From: Amia ocellicauda | Taxonomy: Eukaryota; Chordata; Actinopteri; Amiiformes; Amiidae | DNA: 64,000 bases | Reading direction: 5' to 3' | Assembly (NCBI RefSeq): GCF_036373705.1 | Contig: NC_089858.1 | Location: 31,746,249-31,810,248, forward strand | In this document: positions 25,231 to 34,816 of the stretch, piece after piece | How positions within the stretch are numbered: the first letter of the stretch is position 1 | How the letters are laid out: every line of letters starts with the position of its first letter | The notes under the pieces: model-generated | What the model was told of the DNA's origin: nothing | Databases searched by the model: none | Seen by the model: the letters and a program-made list of their open reading frames with translations, nothing else | Translations under genes and position numbers: made by a program

Positions 25231-26154
25231 GATAGACATTTTTCGTGCTGATAAGGATGTGGTGGGAGGGAAGTGAGAGGCACTGTGCTAAGGGCTACCA
25301 AGTGGAGGTGACTATCATCCTGTTTTTTTGATGCAGAGACTACAGATCCACCACTGAGGCATTAACTATCCAACATCCTGTTTATATCGTAGCTGAGTAT
25401 AATGCTGCTACGATAAACACAAACAGAATAAACCACCACACATTTGTATATGTTTTGTAATACTGCTGTTGCAGGCACAGGATATATATTAACATCAGAA
25501 TAGTGTTGTTTTTCTTGACACCCTCATTGCCTCCAATCCTCGACCATAAAGAACTACAGAAGCTCTAGCTGGTAGCAGATGTTTCTTTTTCTCTCTCCCG
25601 TTTCCTGCTGCTCGACTCGAATTACTTGCTTTTCTTCTTTTGAAGTCAGCGCAAGAATCTGTTGCTTTTTTTGTTGTTCCGCTTACTGATATTTTAATTG
25701 TGATTGAAGGCCACCAAGAATGATTGTGAAGACTAGATAGCCAAGTGTGGCTGTGCAGTAAAAACCTGGCGCCGGTACTAATTATTCCGCAGTGCCGATT
25801 AGCATTGCTGGCACAGTTGGACATGTGAAGGCCCCTCTCTGATGAACGGCTCGGTGTCCGGGGCAGTCTGTGCCCGTCTGTTTGCACGCGTTCGGTATTC
25901 CGAGATTGAACCGGAGTCGGTGTTGTTTAAGAAGGGGAGGTCACGCCACAGGCTTTGATTAACTCGGGTGCTGTCCTCGCTGCCAGTGTCATTAATCTTC
26001 TCTCTCTATCTGACAGGAGCTGGTGGCCCAGAAACAGAAGCTGGCATCCGAGCGAGAGAAGCTGCAGGCGGAGCTGGACCACTTACGAAAGTGCCTTGCG
26101 TTTCCACAGATGCACTGGTCTAGGGGTTACTTCAAGGGCTACCCCCCGAGGTGA
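4216..26154 (+). CDS. GSE1: GSE1 coiled-coil protein (genetic suppressor element 1), 5' partial
   Basis: Nuclear coiled-coil protein, known as a component of LSD1/BRAF-HDAC (BHC/CoREST-type) co-repressor complexes. Coding exons: 4216-4415, 10871-11031, 11642-11833, 13005-13184, 13312-13652, 15633-15996, 17405-17991, 18603-18715, 20622-20889, 22173-22286, 22556-22939, 23439-23720, 24941-25044, 26017-26154. All junctions keep frame, giving about 1141 residues; the human protein is 1217, so only the N-terminus is missing. Landmarks in order: Ser/Pro-rich segment with [23 protein letters not shown]...DYLRSFRPY; a long Arg/Glu coiled coil; [32 protein letters not shown]; the acidic [16 protein letters not shown]; a basic [54 protein letters not shown]; and the conserved C-terminal coiled coil ending in KGYPPR. 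The family match is unambiguous along the whole length. Confidence 0.97.
6534..6584 (+). CDS. GSE1: Candidate in-phase 51-nt cassette exon of GSE1
   Basis: Within the large intron after the 4216-4415 exon (phase 0), an AG (cggcag) is followed by exactly 17 open codons, [17 protein letters not shown], and a good donor (GTGAGC). Entry and exit are both phase 0, matching the neighbouring exons, so inclusion would add 17 residues without changing frame. Composition (Ser, Gly, Asn, Pro) resembles adjacent GSE1 sequence. I do not know this segment from the human protein, so it could be a fish-specific or tissue-specific exon, or chance. Confidence 0.5.
7595..7634. repeat. AT microsatellite
   Basis: Uninterrupted AT dinucleotide run in a GSE1 intron, followed by a GA-rich patch. 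Confidence 0.85.
9291..9323. repeat. GA microsatellite
   Basis: GAGA run in a GSE1 intron. Confidence 0.85.
10871..11031 (+). CDS. GSE1: GSE1 exon: AES...[10 protein letters not shown]
   Basis: Acceptor ctgcag, donor GTGAGT. 161 nt, entering at phase 0 and leaving after two bases of an Asn codon. [19 protein letters not shown] aligns with the human HLLSTPYPFGLSPSSVVQD block. Confidence 0.93.
11642..11833 (+). CDS. GSE1: GSE1 exon: HHVVPP...DYLRSFRPY
   Basis: Encodes [20 protein letters not shown] followed by [14 protein letters not shown]. The acceptor is a tandem cagtag: cutting after the second AG (exon from 11642) restores Asn-Leu and the human length, while cutting after the first (from 11639) would insert one Ser. 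Donor GTATGA; ends with two bases of an Arg codon. Confidence 0.92.
13005..13184 (+). CDS. GSE1: GSE1 exon: MDDSF...SAL
   Basis: Acceptor cccag, donor GTACAA, 180 nt. Encodes [18 protein letters not shown] and [20 protein letters not shown], matching human MDDSYCLSALRSPFYP and HLSGVRYPPELSHSSLAAL. It ends with AG of an Arg codon completed by the next exon. Confidence 0.94.
13312..13652 (+). CDS. GSE1: GSE1 exon: Arg/Glu coiled coil
   Basis: Opens with [11 protein letters not shown] and runs into about 65 residues of alternating Arg and Glu with rare Lys, Ala and Leu (about 13337-13530), then ELQASKAME. The donor chosen is GTAAGG at 13653, because the joined protein [16 protein letters not shown] then aligns with human RAEKLKDAGLQAPKPV without a gap. 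A second in-phase donor, GTACGC at 13674, would add seven residues. Confidence 0.9.
15633..15996 (+). CDS. GSE1: GSE1 exon: [20 protein letters not shown]
   Basis: Acceptor ttaag after a long T-rich tract, donor GTGAGG, 364 nt. A Pro/Gly-rich half is followed by the highly conserved [20 protein letters not shown] and [18 protein letters not shown] coiled coil. Confidence 0.94.
17405..17991 (+). CDS. GSE1: GSE1 largest exon: NHHEPGGRD...[12 protein letters not shown]
   Basis: Acceptor ttgcag, donor GTGAGG, 587 nt. Contains [40 protein letters not shown] and [20 protein letters not shown], each with a close human counterpart. It leaves after one base of a Gly codon. Confidence 0.95.
18603..18715 (+). 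CDS. GSE1: GSE1 exon: acidic [16 protein letters not shown]
   Basis: Acceptor attag, donor GTAACC. 113 nt encoding [20 protein letters not shown] and [18 protein letters not shown], almost identical to human. This acidic block is a hallmark of GSE1. Confidence 0.95.
20622..20889 (+). CDS. GSE1: GSE1 exon: basic [17 protein letters not shown]
   Basis: Acceptor tgtag, donor GTAAGC, 268 nt. Encodes [33 protein letters not shown] and [13 protein letters not shown]. The basic run is a plausible nuclear-localisation signal. Confidence 0.95.
22173..22286 (+). CDS. GSE1: GSE1 exon: [15 protein letters not shown]
   Basis: Acceptor atctag, donor GTGAGA. 114 nt, phase 1 in and out. Matches human DKERLVEMLRAMKQK at its start; the remainder is diverged. 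Confidence 0.9.
22556..22939 (+). CDS. GSE1: GSE1 exon: [22 protein letters not shown]
   Basis: Acceptor is a tandem tgcagcag: the first AG (exon from 22556) gives Thr at the junction, the second (from 22559) gives Asn and one codon fewer; both keep frame. Donor GTATGC. The first two thirds are Pro-rich and diverged, and the end is nearly identical to human. Confidence 0.92.
23439..23720 (+). CDS. GSE1: GSE1 exon: [15 protein letters not shown]
   Basis: Acceptor ctcag, donor GTAAGC, 282 nt. [16 protein letters not shown], an acidic run of Glu/Asp, and [17 protein letters not shown] match human. Confidence 0.95.
24941..25044 (+). CDS. GSE1: GSE1 exon: [15 protein letters not shown]
   Basis: Acceptor cccag after a CT tract, donor GTGAGT, 104 nt. 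Encodes the first half of the C-terminal coiled coil through [10 protein letters not shown]. Ends on a codon boundary. Confidence 0.95.
25081..25228. repeat. CT and CA microsatellites
   Basis: CT run at about 25087-25115 and CA run at about 25199-25227, both in the last GSE1 intron. Confidence 0.8.
26017..26154 (+). CDS. GSE1: GSE1 terminal coding exon
   Basis: Acceptor gacag; 45 codons then TGA at 26152-26154. Encodes [16 protein letters not shown] and [12 protein letters not shown], matching the human C-terminus ending RGYLKGYPR. Confidence 0.96.
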   Translation, partial: ELVAQKQKLASEREKLQAELDHLRKCLAFPQMHWSRGYFKGYPPR

Positions 26155-29100
26155 CATCCCTACTCCCCAGCTCCCGACCTCCCCCGGCCCCCACAGTAGC
26201 AAAAGAGAGTCTATTTTATTACTTGGATTATTTAAAAGACTTGTCTCCACAAAGAAGGATGGAAGCTCCAGTAAGCCACGAATGTGCCATGCGTTAGAAA
26301 GCCTAATCCGCCGCGTCTGATGTCAGTAGTGCAGGAGGGGCAGGCCGTCGAGCCCCTGGCTGTGGGGGTGGCCTTTTTGTGAACCTGCTGGAGTCTCTAG
26401 GTGGGGGTGGGGGGTGGGGGTGTTGGGATGGGGATTCCATCATCAGCACAGCTCCCCGCACTCCAGAGCCAGTGCCCTACCAGATTCAAGGATGCCCACT
26501 TTTTTTCTTATTGTGCCAACGAGCCCCCCAGCAGACAGAAAGCCCTCCTTACCAACAACACTGCGATTCCAGGGAATTCTGGGAGGAATCTAAGAACGTC
26601 AGGACAGTGGAGTTCTGACCAAAGCCTCCGGAATTCTACCGCCTGCAGTTTGAGGTTCATTTCTGTTCACAATCGAATACTCCTGCACAGCTGATACCAG
26701 CTTCCCTTCGCTAAACCAATACATGAGACTTTCCTCTTGGTCTTATGGGCTTTCAACTGGAAATGCACTTAAAAATAAAGAAAAACTCCCTGAAAAACTA
26801 CCTTGAGGTACTGTTCTAAGGAACTCCTTTTATTTTTTGTTTTGGATTAGGGAAGAACTTCAATGCACATTTTGGAAAAATTAAAAAAAAAAAAAAAGGC
26901 AGTTTTATTACAAAATAGAATTTTGAAAATAAAAATGAAAAAAGGTGCTTCAGCCCTGTAATGTAAATAATATTAAAAGAATTTTGTATGTTTTTACTTT
27001 AATTATTGTTATTAAAAAAACAGAAAAAAGCCTGCCATTTTTAATATGTTAATGCTTTTTGGCAAAGAAAAAACAAACAAAAAAAACCTTGCTTTTAGTG
27101 TTTGTACTGCTGCTGGTCAGGATAAAGAACATTTTGAAGTCTTTTAAAAGAAAAGAGAAAAAAAGATTGCTTTCACTGGTGCATGTGCTCCCATCTTTTC
27201 ATTTTCCTGCTGCACCAGTTTAAACATGCATTTTCGCCTCCCCCCCCTCCCCACTGATCACAATGTAAGTCTATGAAGGACTGAACTAAACCAGAGCAGG
27301 AAATCCGCTGCCCCCTCCAGGAGATAGAAGACCCAACACCCACCTGCAGCTGTCCACCACCACCGGACCTTCCCCTTATAGGTCGACCATGAACTGAACT
27401 GCAACGTCCTGTTCCACACATCGTGCTTTCATTTGATTGTTTATACCTAAACTGCATCCTTGGGAAATTAGTGTCCAGGTATATAAAACTAAAACACAAG
27501 TTTTCAAAATAAACATAAGGAAAGAAAACATGGATACAGACATCAGTGCATGCATGCATCTCTCTGACTGTTACTTAATACTGCAGCGTGTCCTTTTTTT
27601 TGTCAATTGCCGAAAACCATGGTAACCAATCCTTGATATGTGGAGCCGGGTTGCGGGCTGGACCAGTGCGAATCTCGGGCTTTCTTGTGTCCAGAATAAG
27701 TCGAGCCTGGCCAAATAAGACTCCCTTGGGCTGATTGGACGATGTGATACTGGGATAATGCTCACTCGTGTACTGGGGCATGTTTTACATCTAGGAAAGG
27801 TCTGCTTGTGCTGTTTTGAGTTTACAATCATGCAGATAGCACTGCATTTGCTCTATAAACCCCTTGTTTTGCTAAATGGTTTCAGAGGGACGCTGTGGAT
27901 CAGCTGTCTGTTGCGGGGCTTTAGTTCTGTAGGGAGCGGCGTACCTGAACTTTGACATCATCAGACACGTCCCCTGGCTGTTCGTAGCCTGGTTCTGTCC
28001 ATTATTAACAAGACACACACACTAGCTGCAGTTCTTCAAACCCTCCAAATGTGCAGAACCCTGCTTCTGCCTTCTTCTGGGTGCGTTCGGTGGTTTTCTT
28101 CCCCACAAGCCGGGCTGAGAGAGGGAGAGAGCGAGCCGAGATTTCCGGGAGGCGTTTTCCTTGTTCTGCCATTTCGACGTGCACTATTAAGAGGTTAAAG
28201 AAAAAGACTGTCTCGGTCTTTGCCTGCAGGATAGTGCTGCCTTTTAATGTTTGCCACAAAGAGGGCAATTTTACTCCCGGTCTCCTCACAAATAGTGTCC
28301 ACGTTTGTCTGTGATCATGTGCTGGGGAACTGTGACTGTCGACTGGCCTCCCTCCTCTCTCATGCCATACGACTGACGTGCCAAATAACCAGTCACAGCC
28401 AGCCTGCACCCAGGTCTTGTGTTCGGTACAATCGCACCCTTGAATCCACACGTTTTAAGCATTTCCCATAGCAGATATGCTTGTTTTTCTCTTCACCGGC
28501 TAATGCATTGCCTTTTAATGGGAATATTCTTACCTGTAAAACTGAGTCTCTCATGTTCTGTTTGAATTGCACACATTGTCATCATTATTATTATTAAATG
28601 CCCTTTTTCTGCTACTACTGGATTCGGTTCAGTCAGTTTAAGCCTCACTGCCAACCAGAAGAATAAAGAAGCAATTTGTCAAGCATTTCCACCCGGGGGC
28701 ACGCTAATGAAGTATTTATTTGTCTGTGGGTGAAGTGTGTAGTTCTTTGCCAAGGTTTTCACTGCTGTCTCTGTGTTTATGCCATTTCCTCTCTCATTTC
28801 TCGGGTAAATCATATTGGAAATTCATGCAAATGGGGGAGTCGACCGATATTTGAACAGTCCGCGCACAAAACCTGTGAACAACCCGTGCTAATGAGGGAC
28901 CAATCCGGGCCCGGGCCCTTCAACACAGCACTCCCGTCACAATTATTCACAGAAGAAGAAAAAAGAAGTGCGCTCGCTTTTAGTGTTGTACAGCAGTGCA
29001 TTCTAGGAAATAAGATTAATTTCAATACTAATATTTATTTAGAAAATCTATTTTTATATATTTAAAACTATAATGTCAAAAGAATACAATATGACTAGAG

Positions 29101-30206
29101 AGCAATAAAAATGGCTTTATTTTGTTTGTATTAATTCCCGTCGCCCCGATTGCAACCTTAAAAGTGACTGCCGATGATTTCCGAGCCATGGTTCATGTGC
29201 AGCACTGGGGTCAGCGTTGATCGTGTTTTAAGCCACATTCGTTCCAACGTGCTCGGAGAATTTGGGAAAATGGGCAACACTTAGCGGATCAGCATTAACT
29301 ACCCTTGTCTAGCGTATGCAAACCCCGCTGCCAAACAGCCTTCAACAATAGCGGCCATCAATAGCTCAGCAAGACAGCCCCTGATTTGAGCCCATCACAG
29401 TCCAGGTGAAAACTGCTGCACAATGGCAGCCACGCTGTTAGAGACAATGTGCGATTTGCCTGTCGAACAATTTTGTACAACACACTTCCATTAACGCAAA
29501 AACAAGTGTGGCCCTGTTTTTTGTCGTCGTTTGATTGTTTTGGATTTTTTTTATTTTTTTTTACTTGCACATTTATATATTTCTTTCCTCACCTGTTGTG
29601 TCTCAGTATCGGATTGCCATGACTCCTACTTTCTGTATTCCTCCTCGGTTCGGGTTTGACCATTTTGTGTGATTTTCTAAGTCGAGACGGCTCTCTGTGG
29701 CCCAGGTGACACATTCTCTCCGGTACTTGAACTCCAATGCTCCTTTTCGATAGACATATTCAGTACTGTGGATGTGTTGGAATAATCAGCGTTGTGTGCA
29801 GAGGGGCGCCCTGTGTATGTAGTGCCCCACAGGAGATCAACGCAGTCGAAAAAATCTAAAAGGGAGGCAGTGAAAAGTTTACAGAACCCGACCATCTTTG
29901 ATTTCTTTGCCATGCATATTAAACGAAACCATTAATTAACCACAGCTATTGAACTTGCTAGTTGCAGTCAGTCAGTCCAGACCCCCGGAGTGCATTTGTT
30001 GCTGTACAAGGGAGGAAGAAAGGAAAATACCCATCACCCCTGTTAATGGAGGATGTTTAGATGCTGTGAAAAAACATGTTTTCAAATGTACTTGTTTGAA
30101 TTAATTGTAATGTAATATATTCTTTGTTGAATGTAGTAATTAGGTATTTATGAATATATTGCTGTAATTTCAGACAAAAAAGACAATAAAATATTGCAAA
30201 ATGTTA
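26155..30206 (+). other. GSE1: GSE1 3' untranslated region
   Basis: About 4 kb from the stop codon to the strongest polyadenylation signal, AATAAA at about 30185, followed by a GT-rich stretch. Earlier AATAAA hexamers near 26775, 27509, 28664 and 29104 could give shorter transcripts. Open frames here show no family resemblance and I treat them as chance. Human GSE1 also has a long 3' UTR. Confidence 0.7.
30184..30190 (+). terminator. GSE1: GSE1 distal polyadenylation signal
   Basis: AATAAA within gacaataaaatattgc, followed within 40 nt by gtggtttttgtt (GT-rich downstream element). Confidence 0.65.
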
Positions 30207-31504
30207 ACAGATGCTTTGTGGTTTTTGTTATGGGGGATAGGAAGTTAACATACAGATATTTCAAATTGGGAATAAACGTGTCCTGCGATTAAATCAACAT
30301 CCTTTTTCCTTGATCTATATTTGTGTATAGATTCAGTTTAGTTGTAAAGTTGTAAATGCCACAAAGTTTTAAGTCAATTTTCTTTTTAATGACAGTCTAG
30401 TAAGTTGTCTGTTACTTAAATGGGTGCACTGGCAGATGACTGAGTTGCAGAGTTAAGAGTATTGATGCATGCTACAAAGAAATGTCCAACGCATCCATTT
30501 CAGAGGGACTAAGGCACATAACGAAGTAAGCACAGTAGGTGTATCAGCTGTGCTAATTGCAGTTAAGTTTTCAATTACAAAAGCCTGTATTGTATATTTG
30601 TCTTGTTATTACTCATTATTAGATGATATGCACAATTTTGTGTCTGTGGCACTTTTCCCTAGTTGTATTTTTCAAGGAAATTCTACAATTTCTTCAAAAT
30701 GTTAATGAGCAATAAGGTGGGGGGGTTTCTTCTGTCCTCTATGGATGCCTGTATATTGTTTTTGTTTATTACTGATGTCTAATTTGGAAAAGTGAACTGC
30801 TGTTACTTTAATAAAAAGCTTCATCTCTTTGCCAAGAAAAGCAGAAACAGAATCTCTTGTTTGATTAAAGATCCCATTGTTTTGAAAGTGCTTGTCAAGG
30901 TCAGTAATTAAGACATGGCTACAGAGCTGGAAACATGACACAAATAAACCAAGACCTGAATAAAAACTGCCTATCGAGGCCCATTGTCCATATACTATTT
31001 TGCGGAATACTGTATTTAATTCTATGTTACAGTATTCCATTAACACCCTCTAGTGGACAATTATGGGACAGCAAAAGATCCATATTATACTGTCTCAGAT
31101 GTATACTGTAGGTTTTCCAAAAATATATGTATTTAAATTACAGTTTAAAGTTTACCATTCTGTAAAACCTCAGTTCCTTTCAATTGTGAGATGTTTCATT
31201 ACACAGTGGTAGGTGTAACGGCTTTTAACCTAGAGCTCAATCTTGTGTAGCAAACTCCCCGAAGCTCATGCACTGCATGCTGGGAGCCCTTCCTCCAATG
31301 TATCGCAATGCGTACAGAAGCACAATCCACCAGTTTGTATTACTTCACCCCAGGCTGAAAACATCTGAGACAGATAAGTGATGGTTTCACTAAATTAATA
31401 GTGTTGTGCATGCCCTCTATTACTGCTCATTCTTCTTTAGTTTGGAGTGTTTTTATTTCAGAACTGAAAATGTGTACTAAATCCATAAGGCACTGGCTGT
31501 TTCA
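30207..31504. other. Intergenic, nothing recognised
   Basis: Lies between the 3' ends of convergent GSE1 and GINS2. AT-rich, with no convincing ORF, RNA gene or transposon terminus. Confidence 0.6.
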
Positions 31505-32350
31505 CCTTGTTGTTCTTGTTTTATCCTTGTAGCTGGAGTTCTCACTGCGTTGTCGCTGCCTGGCCAAGGGCTCAGCGGTGCCTTTCCGGAGCTTCCAGAC
31601 GAGGGGGTTCTCACAGCCTCGGCACTGGCATTGTTCCTCTGTGGGGAGTCCTGACTGTAAGAGCCCTTAGAGTAGGGGTGTCCAGCCCTGGTCCTGAAGA
31701 GCCCCAATTCTAGGGAACACGTGTGAGTTATTTATCAATTAAGTGAGTCAACCAAGGGAATTCTTTCCTCAGGAGGCTGCAGGTACTTGGATCATTGCTC
31801 CAATAGTTTCTAAAGGACTGAATTCACCACCTGATCTGATTGATCAGAATTAAATACTTACAGGTGTTTATAAATTGGTGATACGAGGTTGACCTCTGCT
31901 GGACTGGGGCTCTCCAGGACCAGGATTGGACACTCCTGCCTTAGTTTCATAGTGGGGACTCTCAGAGCTGGCATAGTAGAAGTTTTCCATGCCATTGGGA
32001 TAGGGGCCCTTACTCTCCACGCAGCTCTTGGGGTGGCAGCTGGAGGTCCCATGCAGTGCTCCCCCTGCTGCTATTCTGGCTGCAGACCCTCCCATCACGT
32101 CATTGCTATTGACAAGTGTGACAGGTGCAGTCCGGGGCCTGGAAGTGCTGGGCCAAGCAGGACATTAATGCCATGCTCGCCTAGCTTTGTGATCGAGTGA
32201 CACAGACTCTGCAAGGCCAGCAGCACTACAGAAGGCAAGCCCTTCCCCAATGCTTACTCCAACCACTGCCCAAGGAGATTCCCTGTTCCTTGCAGTCCCT
32301 GTAGGATTGCTGTTGCACTCTGAGGCGGAAGAGGAGTCTGTAGCCTGTGT
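31505..32350. other. GC-rich degenerate coding-like sequence, unidentified
   Basis: GC-richer than its surroundings, with several overlapping open stretches on both strands. When the 266-bp MITE at 31673-31938 is mentally removed, a minus-strand frame reads on from ENFYYASSESPHYETK into GSYSQDSPQRNNASAEAV, but no family is recognised, and a plus-strand frame is comparably open. It is probably the decayed body of a retroelement adjoining the DIRS-like fragment on its right. This is inference only. Confidence 0.3.
31673..31938. mobile_element. 266-bp hAT-type MITE with 8-bp target duplication
   Basis: Terminal inverted repeats of about 30 bp: the left end begins taggggtgtccagccctggt, and the right end read in reverse begins caggagtgtccaatcctggt. 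It is flanked by 31665-31672 (ccttagag) and 31939-31946 (ccttagtt), an 8-bp target duplication with two mismatches. CAG-type termini with 8-bp duplications are typical of hAT elements. No coding capacity. Confidence 0.8.
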
Positions 32351-32429
32351 TGGGTCATCCTATAGCAGGGTTGACTCACCAGCAGGACGTGGGAGCAACG
32401 GGCTGTGTTCTTAAGTCTTCTGTTTTTAC

Positions 32430-32800
32430 TCCTGGCTCTTCAAGGAAAACATCCTCATCCATATGGACAACACAACAGTTGTCTTGCATGAACAAATGAG
32501 CACATTCAAAGAACCTTGACCCGCTGACCCACAGACTCGCCACCATGGCGGTTCACCTACGTGGGGTGTTGAACACTGTGATAGACTTCTTCTCCGGAGC
32601 GGGACCTGTCAGTTCCCTCAGCGAAAATGTAGCCCCACTGGGCAGAGATTGGCTCAGTCGGCCTTGGCCTCACACTCTTCTGTATGTCTTCCCACCACTT
32701 CCTCTCCTTCTGGAACTCTTGGCAAATGTCAGGATGAAGATTTCACACCTCCTGCTGTCGCCCCCCCCTGGCTCAGAGGGCCATGGTCTGTGGTCTGTAG
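32430..32800 (+). pseudogene. Decayed DIRS-like retroelement RT/RNase H fragment
   Basis: The plus strand reads ILIHMDNTTVVLHEQ and later APLGRDWLSRPWPHTLLYVF followed by PPLPLLLELLANVR. These resemble the RNase H end of fish DIRS-type polyproteins, recalled as DNTTVVAYINRQGG followed by an APLG-DAL-WP-LLYAFPPLPL block. Stops and frame changes interrupt it (for example TGA just after the first motif), so it is dead. The assignment rests on remembered motifs, not a search. Confidence 0.5.
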
Positions 32801-33099
32801 AACTATTTATGTAGAAATCAACACAAATGTATGTAAACTTAATGTATTACTAAGCAGGAGGATTCCAACTAAAGACTCAACTGTGGGAAACATATGTATG
32901 TATTGTGTAAAATGGTTATATATTGGTTTGCGGGGTCAGGGGTACCCACTGCATATATACTGTGTGTGTTGATGTAAGCCTCAGAGAAGGTATTGGTATT
33001 GATCTCATAATCTGGTTCTTCTCTCCCGGGGCCTTGGTAATAAAAACGTTGGTTGCTGCATTGCGTTTGTGTCTTTTCAAATCTTCCCTACAACATGGT

Positions 33100-34204
33100 G
33101 CTGTTGGAGGGGGGGGCAGCAGTGGAGCATCCAATACTGCCACAATCACTGACACAAACATGGTGCTCATGGCACCCAAGCCCCACCAGCTCCCCGCTCC
33201 ATGTGTGGCCTCTGAAGGGCTGCTGTTAGAGCAGCTGTGCTTTTTGGACGGGGATGATTAGCACCCTGGTAAATGCCTGAGCAGCCTTCACTCGCTCTCA
33301 GTGTGGGATGTGGTGGGAAAATGATCAGGACTGGTGTCTAGCTTGCAGTCAGGATACAGATATACATCCATTTTTGGAAGACTTTTCCTACCAAGGCAAC
33401 TCGTCTTCTGCATTGGTCTATTTGGTATTACACAACTGGTCTCCAGGTGAAACCAAATCAATTTGTGGCTGCATAACTGCTGTATTTCAGAGAACCAGGA
33501 CTGTTTATAACCTAATGTTTATTACTTTATAATAAGGCTGACTTATATAATTTGTTTAAACAGTTTTAGTTTTAGAATACAAAATGAACCATAAGATATA
33601 TTTTAAAAACCAGTAATTTAAACCAGCTAACATTAAGAGTTAGAAACTAGTAGACAGTATATGAACTAGAGCATGAACCTATCTATTTTATAACAGGAAA
33701 TATACAGGATAGTGCAGATGTTTAAATCTTACCACATAGTTTAATGTTTGTGTATTATTTAAAAGCTTATGAAATACAGTAAAATAAAAATGTGTTTTTA
33801 TAAAGCAAGTGATTTAAATAAACCAATGCCTTCTTAAATACTTTTTAAATAAGTGCTGTTATTTGGACTGGTTATAATGTGACCCCTGGTCAGAATCCTC
33901 ATATTACACCATAGGAACAGGACTGTTTATGCCCCCTGAATGAAAAACTTTACATTAATCTAGTCGTCTCCTTTGGGATATATAACATGTCACTGAGTCA
34001 GTGAAATCAAATCAGGTTAGTTATGTCAGGTGAAGATGAGAATGAGAGAATCATATTTTAACATCTCTGAATCCAGACTGTAAGTGTTACCAATCTCAAA
34101 CTTGTCTGTTGCCAAAGCACCAGGTCTGTCTCCTCACACAGTGCCATTGATGAGACCGCTAATGTACTTTCACACTGTGGCTGAAGACACAGTGATGATA
34201 AATC
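33100..34204. other. Intergenic, nothing firm
   Basis: AT-rich beyond 33500. A segment ending near 33090 carries a TATA-like motif (about 32953) and an AATAAA (about 33041) and might be an LTR remnant, but no partner LTR was found. Confidence 0.4.
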
Positions 34205-34223
34205 AGTCACAGACTAACAACAC

Positions 34224-34229
34224 TTTATT
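34224..34229 (-). terminator. GINS2: GINS2 polyadenylation signal
   Basis: tttatt on the plus strand is AATAAA on the minus strand, about 460 nt downstream of the GINS2 stop codon. Confidence 0.6.
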
Positions 34230-34687
34230 TAAATAAAAATACAAAAATCTATAAAACAGGGCAGGACCTTCTCCACAAAAAGCTACAGGTGCTGCTGGTT
34301 GTACACAGTAAAAAGGCAAAAATAGTTACTCAGTTCTTGACCTACAGCAGCAAATAAAAACTACTCTGCCAGTCATTCATATTGAGCTCTTCCCAGCAGT
34401 GCCACTACAGTCAGACTGCATCAAACAGGTCTCCAGTCAGTCCTGTTGGGCTCTTTCTAGCTCCTGTTACACCTCAGCTCTTAACAGGAGTTAGTTTGCT
34501 TTGCTGATCCAGCCTCTTTACTCTTGACGAATGATAGATACACCCCCCACCCCCCCCAATCGACTGTGTCCTTCAAGCAGGATTGCAGGGCCCCAGGTTT
34601 ATGAAGACGAGACAGTGATTTCGGGGTGGAGCGTGCACTGAGGAGGAGGGTTCAGTCTCTCCCTAGAGGGAGGCTCGTGGGTTGTGA

Positions 34688-34816
34688 TTAGTAGTCCTGG
34701 GACTTGGTGGCCTCGGTCCCAGGCTGCAGGTTTGTGCGCAGCTTGTACATGTGGTTCAAGGACTCCAAGAGGAAGGTCCTGACTGTGTTGATCTCCATTA
34801 GCGTCAGGTTGTCCAG
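34688..34816 (-). CDS. GINS2: GINS2 exon 5
   Basis: Acceptor cttag; 42 codons [20 protein letters not shown] through TKSQDY, then TAA. Confidence 0.95.
   Translation of the reverse strand: MDNLTLMEINTVRTFLLESLNHMYKLRTNLQPGTEATKSQDY

Larger units (their letters stand above)
4416..26016 (+). other. GSE1: GSE1 introns (span)
   Basis: Covers all introns between the listed GSE1 exons. They hold homopolymer tracts (C-run 4935-4945, T-runs near 4975, 6170 and 20160), microsatellites (listed separately) and a candidate cassette exon at 6534-6584. I saw no full-length transposon, tRNA or snoRNA. The largest intron, 4416-10870, has AT-rich stretches that could be conserved regulatory elements, but that cannot be judged from one sequence. 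Confidence 0.6.

Noticed and set aside
26379..29913. Multiple ORFs of 60-148 codons downstream of the GSE1 stop
   Set aside because: They lie in the 3' UTR, overlap on both strands and show no domain, splice or conservation signal.
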